A model generated the notes under the pieces. It searched no databases, was not told the origin of the DNA, and worked only from the letters and a program-made list of their open reading frames with translations. DNA of 64,000 bases from Pseudobacter sp051955275 (GTDB taxonomy: Bacteria; Bacteroidota; Bacteroidia; Chitinophagales; Chitinophagaceae): contig NZ_JBQCGW010000187.1 of NCBI RefSeq assembly GCF_051955275.1, positions 1 through 64,000 of the forward strand, read 5' to 3'. The translations under genes and the position numbers were made by a program. Positions 34,560 to 42,934 of this stretch are shown piece by piece (the stretch's first letter is position 1; every line of letters begins with the position of its first letter).

Positions 34560-35428
34560 GCCTGTTCTTTTGTATCTTCTCCTTCAAACACAATATCCTC
34601 CCAGCTGAATGCATGTACCACCGTAGTACTTGAAGCCTTGTCATGCCATTTGCCATTCCACAGGAATGATAACGGATCAAAGGGAATGAGCCGCGCAAAA
34701 CTTCTGCCAAGGATCTGACCGGTACTTAACCTTCCACCCACACCCACCACGCAGGAACCAGTGAGGGCCTTGCCCAGGGTTTGACAGAACAGCGCTTCAG
34801 CAACAAAATAGTAGATAACGAAATTGATCAGGGAGACCAGATAAGAAAGCAGAACATTCTGATCATAATATTCATACACGCCGGCGGCCAGGAGCCAGTC
34901 GAACGACAGGCAGGTGAAAAAACAGGAATCTACAAAGTAATGAAGCAGCCTTTGGTTGCCGCCAGTGTAAGAAACCAGCTCGTAATCGGAAAGATTGATC
35001 CTGGGAATGGCATTGGCTGGCTTGTCCATCCATAACACAACACCTATAAAAATGAAGATCAGGAAGCGGGCACCCAACGTGATATAGTTGAAAAGCTCTG
35101 GCCCGAAACCTCCCCTGAACATAATCAGGATTACAGATGGAAGTGAGAACAGCAGTTCCATTATGAACACCAGCCTGATCAGTGAATACAATTTATTCTT
35201 CATTGCCTGGTCTGAACTGAGCAGGTATACAATAGGAACGATTATCATGAATGCTGTAGAAAGCTCAATCATTGTCCATTTAAAGAGGTCTGACCATCGC
35301 CGGGGTTCTGTCAGTGCCTCCGACAGCAATTGAACATAGTACTTTTCGGAAGAAAAGTTCCAGATAAAGAACCAACCGATATAAGTAAGCGGTATGAGGA
35401 TGATGGCAGCGGTGGTGAGATTCTTCAT
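34556..35428 (-). CDS. RDD-family membrane protein (first of a pair)
   Basis: 290 aa. Same plan as the downstream paralogue: three N-terminal TMs (~5-22, 50-70, 83-110), the block PRINLSDYELVSYTGGNQRLLHYFVDSCFF (the paralogue has FRINLSDYTLWETPGKWNRFLHHVTDLLFF), TMs to ~220, then RSFARLIPFDPLSFLWNGKWHDKASSTTVV. Tandem duplication. Transcribed with the next gene; typA lies upstream on the same strand with a terminator between. Confidence 0.85.
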   Translation of the reverse strand: MKNLTTAAIILIPLTYIGWFFIWNFSSEKYYVQLLSEALTEPRRWSDLFKWTMIELSTAFMIIVPIVYLLSSDQAMKNKLYSLIRLVFIMELLFSLPSVILIMFRGGFGPELFNYITLGARFLIFIFIGVVLWMDKPANAIPRINLSDYELVSYTGGNQRLLHYFVDSCFFTCLSFDWLLAAGVYEYYDQNVLLSYLVSLINFVIYYFVAEALFCQTLGKALTGSCVVGVGGRLSTGQILGRSFARLIPFDPLSFLWNGKWHDKASSTTVVHAFSWEDIVFEGEDTKEQA

Positions 35429-35500
35429 GGTAATGCTGGATGCGGTTTAATATGGAAGCTAATATAATCGTTTCGTTCCTTATTTCTAAATATGGTAAAT

Positions 35501-35529
35501 GAAAAAGGCTGTCCGTTACAGACAGCCTT
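35501..35529 (-). terminator. Rho-independent terminator of typA
   Basis: Perfect 9-bp stem (AAGGCTGTC / GACAGCCTT), 7-nt loop, followed in the minus direction by T-run (TTTTC). 30 bp after the typA stop. Confidence 0.9.
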
Positions 35530-35558
35530 CAACTTAGATTATATCAGAGAGCCGGTCC

Positions 35559-37358
35559 TTAGGACATGCTCTTCGCATATTTCTTTCTTTCCTCTTCATC
35601 CAGGATGGTCTTACGCATACGGATGTAGTTAGGCGTTACTTCGATACACTCATCCTGCTGGATATACTCCATGCACTCTTCCAGGGTCATCAGCGTTTTA
35701 GGAGCGATGCGGGTTGCATCGTCACTGCCGCTGGCGCGGTGGTTGGTGAGTTTTTTGCCTTCAGTAGCATTCACTACCAGATCGCCTGGTTTGATGTGCT
35801 CGGCAATGATCATACCTGCGTATACGTCTTCACCCGGATCAACGAAGAAGGTTCCGCGATCCTGCAGTTTATCGATAGAGTAACCGGTTGTTTTTTCAGT
35901 GTTCTTTGAAAGAAGAACACCATTGTTCCTTCCGGGGATAGTTCCTTTCCATGGTTTGTACTCGCTGAAACGGTGTGCCATTACAGCTTCACCCGTTGTA
36001 GCAGTGAGCATCTGTGTACGCAGACCGATCAGACCTCTTGAAGGAATATCGAATTCCAGGTGCTGCATTTCGCCCTTGGTTTCCATCACCAGCATTTCAC
36101 CCTTACGGCGTGTAACGAGGTCAATTACCTTGGATGCAAACTCCTGCGGAACGTCTACAACCAGTGTTTCGTAAGGCTCGCATTTCTTACCGTCTATCTC
36201 TTTCACGATCACCTGGGGCTGACCCACAGTGAGTTCATATCCTTCACGACGCATGGTCTCGATCAGTACACCGAGGTGGAGGATACCACGACCGTATACT
36301 ACCAGGCTATCGCCTTCTTCGCTATCTGTTACTTTAAGTGCAAGGTTCTTTTCTGTTTCTTTCATCAGACGGTCACGGAGGTGACGGCTGGTAACAAACT
36401 TACCATCCTTACCGAAGAAAGGAGAGTTGTTTACAGAGAACAACATGTTCATGGTAGGCTCATCAACGCTGATGATCGGCAGTGCTTCAGGGTTTTCAGC
36501 ATCAGCAACAGTATCGCCGATATTGAAATCTTCCAGACCAACTACTGCGCAAAGATCACCTGCAACTACTTCGCTTACTTTCTTTTTACCCATGCCTTCA
36601 AATACATAGAGCTCTTTCACCCTTGACTTTTTGATGGTGCCATCAGCCTGCATCAGGGCGATAGGCTGGTTTTCTTTGATAGTACCTCTTGATACCTTAC
36701 CGATAGCAATACGGCCAAGGAAAGAAGAGTAATCAAGAGAAGTGATCTGCATCTGCAGCGGACCTTCACTCACCTTGGGAGGAGGAACGTGCTTGATGAT
36801 ACCATCCAGCAATGGAGTGATGTCTTCACATTGTGTGAGAGAATCGTTGAACCAGCCGTTCTTTCCGGAACCATAATAGGTAGGGAAGTCCAGCTGCTCT
36901 TCAGTGGCATCCAGGTTGAAGAAAAGCTCGAATACCGCGTCATGAACTTCATCAGGACGGCAGTTGGGCTTATCAACTTTATTGATGATCACAATTGGTT
37001 TCAGGTTGAGCTGAAGCGCTTTCTGAAGAACGAACCTTGTTTGAGGCATTGGACCTTCAAAGGCATCTACCAGCAGGCACACACCATCGGCCATTTTCAG
37101 TACGCGTTCTACCTCACCACCAAAGTCGGCGTGACCCGGAGTATCGATCACATTGATCTTAACATCCTTGTAGGTTACGGCGGCATTCTTACTGAAGATG
37201 GTGATACCACGCTCTCTTTCGAGGTCGTTACTGTCCATGATCAGTTCACCTGTTTCCTGATTGTCACGGAATACTTTTGTTGCATGCAGGATCTTGTCTA
37301 CAAGCGTTGTTTTTCCGTGGTCTACGTGCGCGATGATCGCTATGTTGCGAATATTCAT
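35559..37358 (-). CDS. typA: Ribosome-associated GTPase TypA/BipA
   Basis: 599 aa, full length. G1 AHVDHGKTTLVDK (10-22), G2 region RERGITIFSK, G3 VIDTPGHADFGGE (~71-83), G4 IINKVDKPNCR (~129), EF-Tu-like domain 2, then EF-G-like domains III and V (LVVYGRGILHLGVLIETMRREGYE, RGLIGLR) and the TypA-specific C-terminal domain (GRNNGVLLSKNTEKTTGYSIDKLQDRGTFFVDPGEDVY). Binds 70S ribosomes and affects 50S assembly, notably at low temperature. Well-formed promoter upstream. Confidence 0.96.
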   Translation of the reverse strand: MNIRNIAIIAHVDHGKTTLVDKILHATKVFRDNQETGELIMDSNDLERERGITIFSKNAAVTYKDVKINVIDTPGHADFGGEVERVLKMADGVCLLVDAFEGPMPQTRFVLQKALQLNLKPIVIINKVDKPNCRPDEVHDAVFELFFNLDATEEQLDFPTYYGSGKNGWFNDSLTQCEDITPLLDGIIKHVPPPKVSEGPLQMQITSLDYSSFLGRIAIGKVSRGTIKENQPIALMQADGTIKKSRVKELYVFEGMGKKKVSEVVAGDLCAVVGLEDFNIGDTVADAENPEALPIISVDEPTMNMLFSVNNSPFFGKDGKFVTSRHLRDRLMKETEKNLALKVTDSEEGDSLVVYGRGILHLGVLIETMRREGYELTVGQPQVIVKEIDGKKCEPYETLVVDVPQEFASKVIDLVTRRKGEMLVMETKGEMQHLEFDIPSRGLIGLRTQMLTATTGEAVMAHRFSEYKPWKGTIPGRNNGVLLSKNTEKTTGYSIDKLQDRGTFFVDPGEDVYAGMIIAEHIKPGDLVVNATEGKKLTNHRASGSDDATRIAPKTLMTLEECMEYIQQDECIEVTPNYIRMRKTILDEEERKKYAKSMS

Positions 37359-37430
37359 AACTGTGAGTGTCGTTCTGCCGGTGTGTTAAGTGCTTTTTCA
37401 GCCTTCCGGCATTACCATTTTTTTGAGGCG

Positions 37431-37461
37431 CAAAGGTACGTTAATTCAACGGGAGGGCAAA
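37431..37461 (-). promoter_or_regulatory. Full-consensus promoter of typA
   Basis: On the minus strand: TTTG (37461-37458), 19 bp, TACCTTTG (37438-37431). Identical spacing to the tetR promoter. The leader to the ATG at 37358 is ~65-70 nt and can form a weak TGCCGG/CCGGCA stem. Confidence 0.8.
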
Positions 37462-37614
37462 AGTATCCTTCAAACTTATTATTTTGGTAAAACTGAGCCT
37501 AAGAGAATGATTTACAGCGCTCTGAAAACCAGTGAATTGCCTTTGCGAAAGGTTAAAGTTTACGGAATATTCAGTTTTTAAGGAAATCCATTAATTTCAA
37601 CCCAAATTTACTGA

Positions 37615-38613
37615 ATGCGGAAAAGGAACTGGCTTTTCATACTCCCCCTGCTCCTCCTGATCGTGTACCTGCTGGGCCCCAAACCATCCACTCCGGTCTA
37701 CTCAAGCGATATGCCTGCAGTGCCCTCAGGCGCCAATGACCTGGTGAGCTATGTAGCCGGTGAGGAAGCCGCTCATAAGCTGAAAAAGGACAATGAAGCC
37801 CGCATCGTCTGGTTCAATGACAGCCTGAAGAATATAACGCCCTGTTCCATCGTTTACCTTCATGGTTTCAGCGCCTCCCAGGAAGAGGGAGACCCCGTGC
37901 ATGAAAAGATCGCCAAGGAATATGGCTGTAACCTCTACCTCAGCAGACTGGCTGAGCACGGCATCGATACCACTGAAGTGATGGCCAATCTCACGGCCGA
38001 CAAATACTGGGAATCCGCCAAAAGAGCCCTGGCCATCGGCCGCAAACTGGGACAGAAAGTGATCCTCATGGGTACTTCCACCGGCGGCACCCTGGCCCTG
38101 AAGCTGGCGGCGGCCTATCCCGATGTATACGCCCTGGTACTGATGAGCCCCAATATCGAGATCGATGACCCCAATGCCTGGCTGCTCAACAACCCTTGGG
38201 GACTGCAGATCGCACGGATGGTGAAAAGTGGAAAATATATCGAATCCACCTCCGATACCCGCCCCGAATACAAACAGTACTGGACTCCCAAATACCGCAT
38301 CGAAGCAGCTGTAGCACTGGAAGAGCTCCTGGAATCCTCCATGACGCCCGCCACCTTCCATCGCATCGATCAGCCCACGCTGGTATTATATTATTATAAA
38401 GATGAAGTGCACCGCGACAGTACCGTTCGGGTAAGCGCCATCAAAAAAATGTATGAAGAGCTGGGCACTCCGGCCGGTAAAAAGCGCGCTGTATCTGTCC
38501 CCAACGCCGGTAACCACGTGATCGCTTCCTGGATCAAATCAAAAGATGTGGCAACTGTAGAAGCCGAAACCGCAAAATTTTTCACCGAAGTATTAGGATT
38601 GCCCAAACATTAG
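37615..38613 (+). CDS. Membrane-anchored alpha/beta hydrolase
   Basis: 332 aa. N-terminal TM or signal anchor (MRKRNWLFILPLLLLIVYLLG). Alpha/beta hydrolase: oxyanion block YLHGFSASQEEGDPVHE (~84-100), nucleophile GTSTGG (~155-160), Asp in LVLYYYKDEVHRDSTV (~262), His in PNAGNHVIAS (~300). Resembles monoglyceride lipase or serine-aminopeptidase groups. Outer side of the inner membrane. Sits 74 bp before fabH on the same strand. The 256-bp upstream gap has only the typA promoter. Confidence 0.88.
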   Translation: MRKRNWLFILPLLLLIVYLLGPKPSTPVYSSDMPAVPSGANDLVSYVAGEEAAHKLKKDNEARIVWFNDSLKNITPCSIVYLHGFSASQEEGDPVHEKIAKEYGCNLYLSRLAEHGIDTTEVMANLTADKYWESAKRALAIGRKLGQKVILMGTSTGGTLALKLAAAYPDVYALVLMSPNIEIDDPNAWLLNNPWGLQIARMVKSGKYIESTSDTRPEYKQYWTPKYRIEAAVALEELLESSMTPATFHRIDQPTLVLYYYKDEVHRDSTVRVSAIKKMYEELGTPAGKKRAVSVPNAGNHVIASWIKSKDVATVEAETAKFFTEVLGLPKH

Positions 38614-38687
38614 TTCCGTTTGAAATAGTTTCATTTTACCTGCATTTATTCTTTCCGTAATTTACCGGAACTAAATGTGTTTGCTAT

Positions 38688-39737
38688 ATGATCCGATCAG
38701 TGATAGCCGGCATCGGCAGGTATGTCCCCGAAAATGTAGTTACCAACCAGGACCTCACCCGCTACATGGAAACCAGCGATGAATGGATCCAGGAACGAAC
38801 CGGCATCAAAGAACGCCGGTATGCCCACCGAACAGAAGAAACCACCACTACCATGGGCGTGAAAGCCGCTGAGATCGCCATCGAAAGAGCAGGCCTCACA
38901 CCACAGGATATCGACTTCATCGTGTTTGCCACCCTCAGTCCTGATTATTATTTCCCCGGCTGTGGCGTACTGGTTCAGCGCGCCATGAAGATGAAAGAGA
39001 TCGGCGCCCTGGACGTGCGCAATCAGTGCAGCGGATTTGTGTACGCACTCAGCGTGGCTGACCAGTTCATCAGGTCAGGCATGTATAAAAATATCCTCGT
39101 GATCGGAAGCGAGAAACACTCTTTCGGTCTGGATTTCAGCACACGCGGCCGCGCTATCAGCGTGATCTTCGGAGACGGCGCCGGCGCTGTTGTATTGCAA
39201 CCTACCACAGACGAGAACCGCGGGATCCTCAGCTCCCATCTTCACAGCGATGGGGAAAGTGCCGAGATCCTGGCCATGTACAATCCCGGTACCCATGCCA
39301 ATCACTGGATGGAACAAAAGCTGGCCGACTTCGATGAAGCAGAGATCGGCGAGATGTTCATGAGCCATAATATGATCGATCAGGCACAGAACTATCCGTA
39401 CATGGACGGCCCGTCAGTTTTCAAAAAAGCGGTGGTGAAATTCCCCGAAGTGATCATGGAATCGCTGGACAAGAACGGATTTAAACCATCCGATCTGCGT
39501 ATGCTCATCCCGCATCAGGCAAACCTGCGGATAGCACAGTTTGTGCAGCAGAAACTGGGGCTACGCGATGACCAGGTACATAATAATATTCAGAAGTACG
39601 GAAATACTACAGCTGCTTCAGTGCCTATCGCTTTGTGCGAAGCGTGGGAGGAAGGGAAGATAGAGAAGGGAGACCTTGTTTGTCTGGCTGCGTTTGGGAG
39701 CGGGTTTACCTGGGCAAGTGCGTTGCTGAAATGGTAA
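38688..39737 (+). CDS. fabH: 3-oxoacyl-[ACP] synthase III (KAS III)
   Basis: 349 aa. Starts fatty-acid synthesis by condensing acyl-CoA with malonyl-ACP. Catalytic triad: Cys114 (VRNQCSGFVYA), His276 (LIPHQANLR), Asn306 (YGNTTAAS). N-terminal IAGIGRYVPENVVTN and substrate-entrance region DEWIQERTGIKERRYA are typical. About 30 residues longer than E. coli FabH, with an insert around 195-240 (NPGTHANHWMEQ...), as in another family variant that prefers other acyl-CoAs or acts in secondary pathways. Not next to plsX/rpmF, so it may be an additional KAS III. Confidence 0.93.
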   Translation: MIRSVIAGIGRYVPENVVTNQDLTRYMETSDEWIQERTGIKERRYAHRTEETTTTMGVKAAEIAIERAGLTPQDIDFIVFATLSPDYYFPGCGVLVQRAMKMKEIGALDVRNQCSGFVYALSVADQFIRSGMYKNILVIGSEKHSFGLDFSTRGRAISVIFGDGAGAVVLQPTTDENRGILSSHLHSDGESAEILAMYNPGTHANHWMEQKLADFDEAEIGEMFMSHNMIDQAQNYPYMDGPSVFKKAVVKFPEVIMESLDKNGFKPSDLRMLIPHQANLRIAQFVQQKLGLRDDQVHNNIQKYGNTTAASVPIALCEAWEEGKIEKGDLVCLAAFGSGFTWASALLKW

Positions 39738-39740
39738 TTT

Positions 39741-39891
39741 GCTCGCAGGGTTGCATTTCTCAGGCTGGAAAACATACCCACACCTTTGAGGATATTTTAT
39801 GGGCTGTGGTGGGGTATGTTATGGCTTTGGTGCTATGCCGGGCGATGGGATCGTATGTTTTCAAGGCCTGTTCCATGCAATCCCTGCTCGC
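39741..39891. repeat. ~150-bp inverted-arm element, copy A
   Basis: Left arm 39741-39777 (GCTCGCAGGG..., ending GGAAAACATAC) and right arm 39853-39891 (starting GTATGTTTTC, ending CCCTGCTCGC) are imperfect reverse complements. The interior (CCCACACCTTTGAGG ... GGTGCTATGCCGGGCGATGG) matches copy B at 52561-52707 when B is read in the opposite strand. Between convergent fabH and ppk1. Confidence 0.8.
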
Positions 39892-39958
39892 TATGGGCAG
39901 CGGGAGAGTGCAACAGTTTTTAATACAGCACGTAGATTTTTGATTTCTTCAGGTTGTT

Positions 39959-42007
39959 TTATACTCGGTAACGTTGATTTAGTAATTCACTGATGGCTTG
40001 TTGTGAGCGTATGAGTGATTCCGTTTGCGGAAGGGGAATGTTGTGCATATCCTCGTTGAGCTGAACGGCTTGAACATTGTCTTTGAGTTGCAGGTTGATA
40101 AGCTCCATGATCTCTGTTTTGATAACAGGATTGTATACGGGGAAGCACACTTCGATGCGGCGGTAGATATTGCGGTTCATCCAGTCGGCCGAACCCATGT
40201 AGAGCTGCGGATCGTTGTTGTTCTGGAAGATGAATACACGGCCGTGCTCCAGGTAGCGGTCCACGATACGACGGATGGTAATATGCTCACTCATGCCCGG
40301 AATGCCGGGAATAAGACAACAGATGCTTCTAACGATCAGCTGTATGCGAACGCCTGCATTGGAGGCCTCGTACAGTTTTGTGATGAGCATATTCTCCTGG
40401 AGATTGTTCAGTTTGATAATGATGCCGGCAGGAAGCCCCTTCTTTGCATTGTTGATCTCCCGGTCGATGAGGCTGGTGAAGCGGTCCAGCAGGTTGAACT
40501 GGGCTACCAGCAGATGTGCAAAAGGCAGGAGGCCGGGAGTCAGTGGTTTTTTTCTTTCTGATAAGAAGACGAACAGTTGCTCCAATTCAGTGAGCATGCC
40601 CTGGTGAGCGGTGAGCAGGATATGGTCTGTGTAGAAACGGGCAGTGGTTTCATTGAGATTGCCGGTGGCCAGCAGGCCCACATGATGAGGACGGTTGCTG
40701 ATCATGCGTTTTACCAGTGCTACCTTTGCATGCACCTTGAGTGTGGGAATGCTGTAAATGATGCGGACGCCGGCTTCTTTCATCCGCTTGCTCCAGCGGA
40801 GATTATTGGCTTCATCGAAGCGGGCCTTCAGTTCCACGAACACCACTACTTTCTTTCCGTTCTTTGCTGCGCTGATGAGCGCTGTGGCAATGCGCGAGTC
40901 ACTTGCGATGCGATAGAGCGTAACAAATATTTCTTCTACGGATGGATCGATAGCCGCTTCGTTGAAGAAGCGAAGCACCGTATTGAAAGACTGGAAGGGC
41001 GCGTGGAGGATGATATCTTTCTGACCGATCTCATTGAGTAGCGACCCTTGTGGATTGTTCATGCGATAGGTGAGCACCGGCCATTTGGGATATTCAAGCA
41101 GGGAGCTCTCAACAGGCAGACTGGCAAGGTCGCGGAGATTATGATACACTCCCCCTTCCATGATGCTGGCCTTCTCCAGGTTGAAAAGATTGATGAGCGC
41201 CTGCAGGCATTCAGGCGGCGTACCCGCGCCATAAAGCAAGCGGGTAGCGAAACCATAATCGCGCTTGGCAATCTGCTTCTCAATTTTTTCGGCCAGGTCG
41301 CCTTCGTATTCGTCCATGATGTCGAGGGCCGCGTCCCGTGTTACTTTGAAGCTGTAAAAGGAATCGATGGTCTGGTTAGGTAAAACAAGTTGCAGGTTGC
41401 ACCGGATGATATCTTCCAGGAAGAGAATATATTTCGTTTGTTCGTGGATGATAGAAAGAAAACGGGGCAGAACATCTGAGGGAACATTCACGATGATCAC
41501 TTCCTGCCGGTTGCTGGCGCTGCTGGCAATGGCGGCCAGGTAGATCTTGTTGTTCTCAGGAAAGAGCGAAGCACGGCGATCAGTGAGATAAATGGGTTGC
41601 AGAAAAGCCAGTACCTGGGTGAAGAAATAGTCCGTGGCTGCTGCCCGCACCGGTTCAGGGATGGGCCGGTTGAACACCAGCTCTGTATTGAGGCTTTCCT
41701 GGAGCTCGGGGATGATGCCGCGCAGGATATTGCCGAAGAGCTGCTGTTGCAGGTGGATGCGCTGGTTGGCTTCCTGAACGGTGGTGAAAACGGGAAAGCC
41801 TTTGCGCGGCGATTTTTCGTACAGCTTTTCCAGCGCCATCAGGGCCGGCATCCGCACCCGGTAAAATTCGTCGGAGTTGGAAGAGTAAATGGACAGGAAT
41901 TTGATCCTTTCCAGCAATGGCACCCTGTGGTTGCCTGCTTCCTGTAATACCCTTTCGTTAAATGATAACCAACTCAGGTCCCGATCGAAAAATAAGGCTT
42001 CACTCAT
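39959..42007 (-). CDS. ppk1: Polyphosphate kinase 1
   Basis: 682 aa. Makes long-chain polyphosphate from ATP, at the membrane or in the cytoplasm. N-terminal domain FFDRDLSWLSFNERVLQEA (6-24) and FLSIYSSNSDEFYRVRM; PLD-like catalytic halves with the phospho-His region KVHAKVALVKRM (~423-434) and LLATGNLNETTARFYTDH (~443-460); C-terminal half SICCLIPGIPGMSEHITIRRIVDRYLEHGRVF (~562-593) with the second conserved His. Length normal. Divergent from the lipid kinase gene; the ATG is only 4 nt from a TAGTTTTG box. Confidence 0.95.
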   Translation of the reverse strand: MSEALFFDRDLSWLSFNERVLQEAGNHRVPLLERIKFLSIYSSNSDEFYRVRMPALMALEKLYEKSPRKGFPVFTTVQEANQRIHLQQQLFGNILRGIIPELQESLNTELVFNRPIPEPVRAAATDYFFTQVLAFLQPIYLTDRRASLFPENNKIYLAAIASSASNRQEVIIVNVPSDVLPRFLSIIHEQTKYILFLEDIIRCNLQLVLPNQTIDSFYSFKVTRDAALDIMDEYEGDLAEKIEKQIAKRDYGFATRLLYGAGTPPECLQALINLFNLEKASIMEGGVYHNLRDLASLPVESSLLEYPKWPVLTYRMNNPQGSLLNEIGQKDIILHAPFQSFNTVLRFFNEAAIDPSVEEIFVTLYRIASDSRIATALISAAKNGKKVVVFVELKARFDEANNLRWSKRMKEAGVRIIYSIPTLKVHAKVALVKRMISNRPHHVGLLATGNLNETTARFYTDHILLTAHQGMLTELEQLFVFLSERKKPLTPGLLPFAHLLVAQFNLLDRFTSLIDREINNAKKGLPAGIIIKLNNLQENMLITKLYEASNAGVRIQLIVRSICCLIPGIPGMSEHITIRRIVDRYLEHGRVFIFQNNNDPQLYMGSADWMNRNIYRRIEVCFPVYNPVIKTEIMELINLQLKDNVQAVQLNEDMHNIPLPQTESLIRSQQAISELLNQRYRV

Positions 42008-42011
42008 GGTT

Positions 42012-42019
42012 CAAAACTA
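42012..42019 (-). promoter_or_regulatory. -7 promoter box for ppk1
   Basis: TAGTTTTG on the minus strand, exact TAnnTTTG, ends 4 bp before the ppk1 ATG (42005-42007). Implies a leaderless or nearly leaderless mRNA. Confidence 0.5.
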
Positions 42020-42020
42020 A

Positions 42021-42028
42021 TAATTTTG
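42021..42028 (+). promoter_or_regulatory. -7 promoter box for the lipid kinase gene
   Basis: TAATTTTG, exact TAnnTTTG, one base from the divergent ppk1 box and 6 bp before the ATG at 42035. This argues for the ATG, not the TTG at 42026 that lies in the box. Confidence 0.5.
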
Positions 42029-42034
42029 CCACGC

Positions 42035-42934
42035 ATGCGAAGAAAGATCATCTATCTTATCAATCCTATTTCCGGCACCCGGGGCAAAACTTCCCTGAAG
42101 GAGCTGGTGGTCAGCAAAACCAAAGAGCGGAAAATACCGTTCGAGGTACTCCCAACCATGATCGATGGAGATTATCGTTTCCTTAAATCCAAGATCAAGG
42201 ATGATGGAATTACAGATATTGTTGTATGTGGAGGTGATGGGTCTGTAAATGCAGTGGTGTATTCCCTGGCGGATATGGAAGTGAATTTCGGTATCGTGCC
42301 GATGGGATCGGGAAACGGACTGGCCTATGCAGCCGGCATTCCAAAGAACAGTGCTAAGGCGCTGGACATAGTTTTCGACGGAAAGCCCTTACCTACTGAT
42401 GCTTTTCTGGTCAATGAAAAATTTGCCTGCATGCTCTGCGGCCTCGGCTTTGACGCCAAAGTGGCTCACGAATTTGCAGAACAACCCAAGCGGGGACTTG
42501 CTACCTATGCTTCTCTCACTACCAGGAACTTCTTTTCCGCTAAAGCATATCCTTTCAAAGTAAAGGCAAATGGACTGACATTCTCCACTGAGGCATTCTT
42601 CATCAGCGTGGCCAACAGCAACCAGTTTGGGAATAATTTCACGATCGCTCCGCAGGCAGAGTTATCAGATGGTATGCTGGATGTGGTGATTGTGAAGAAA
42701 ATTGCCAAGCCCTTGCTGCTGCTCACTGTAATGAAACAGGTGATTGCCGGCAAGATCAGAAAAGTGGAGAACTCACTGCGCTCGCCCGTGATCTATTTTC
42801 AAACCGATAACCTGGTGATAGAAAATATTGCAGAAGCGCCGTTGCATATCGACGGAGAGCCGAGAGACTCATTGAAGAACCTGTCGATCCGCGTACTGCC
42901 ACATCATTTCAAGCTTATTCATCCTGCTTCGTAA
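42035..42934 (+). CDS. Diacylglycerol/lipid kinase family protein
   Basis: 299 aa. DAGK catalytic domain: IYLINPISGTRGK (4-16), then VVCGGDGSVNAVVY (~66-79, ATP-binding Gly-rich loop) and IVPMGSGNGLAYAAGI (~90-105). C-terminal domain with LDVVIVKKIAKP and a final HIDGEPRDS (metal/acid motif). Likely YegS/DagK- or sphingosine-kinase-like; lipid substrate unknown. Its last 20 bp overlap the convergent membrane patatin gene. Confidence 0.9.
   Translation: MRRKIIYLINPISGTRGKTSLKELVVSKTKERKIPFEVLPTMIDGDYRFLKSKIKDDGITDIVVCGGDGSVNAVVYSLADMEVNFGIVPMGSGNGLAYAAGIPKNSAKALDIVFDGKPLPTDAFLVNEKFACMLCGLGFDAKVAHEFAEQPKRGLATYASLTTRNFFSAKAYPFKVKANGLTFSTEAFFISVANSNQFGNNFTIAPQAELSDGMLDVVIVKKIAKPLLLLTVMKQVIAGKIRKVENSLRSPVIYFQTDNLVIENIAEAPLHIDGEPRDSLKNLSIRVLPHHFKLIHPAS

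Noticed and set aside
39635..39943. Plus-strand frame overlapping the 3' end of fabH and repeat copy A
   Set aside because: Runs across the inverted-repeat element and in another frame of fabH; no independent support.
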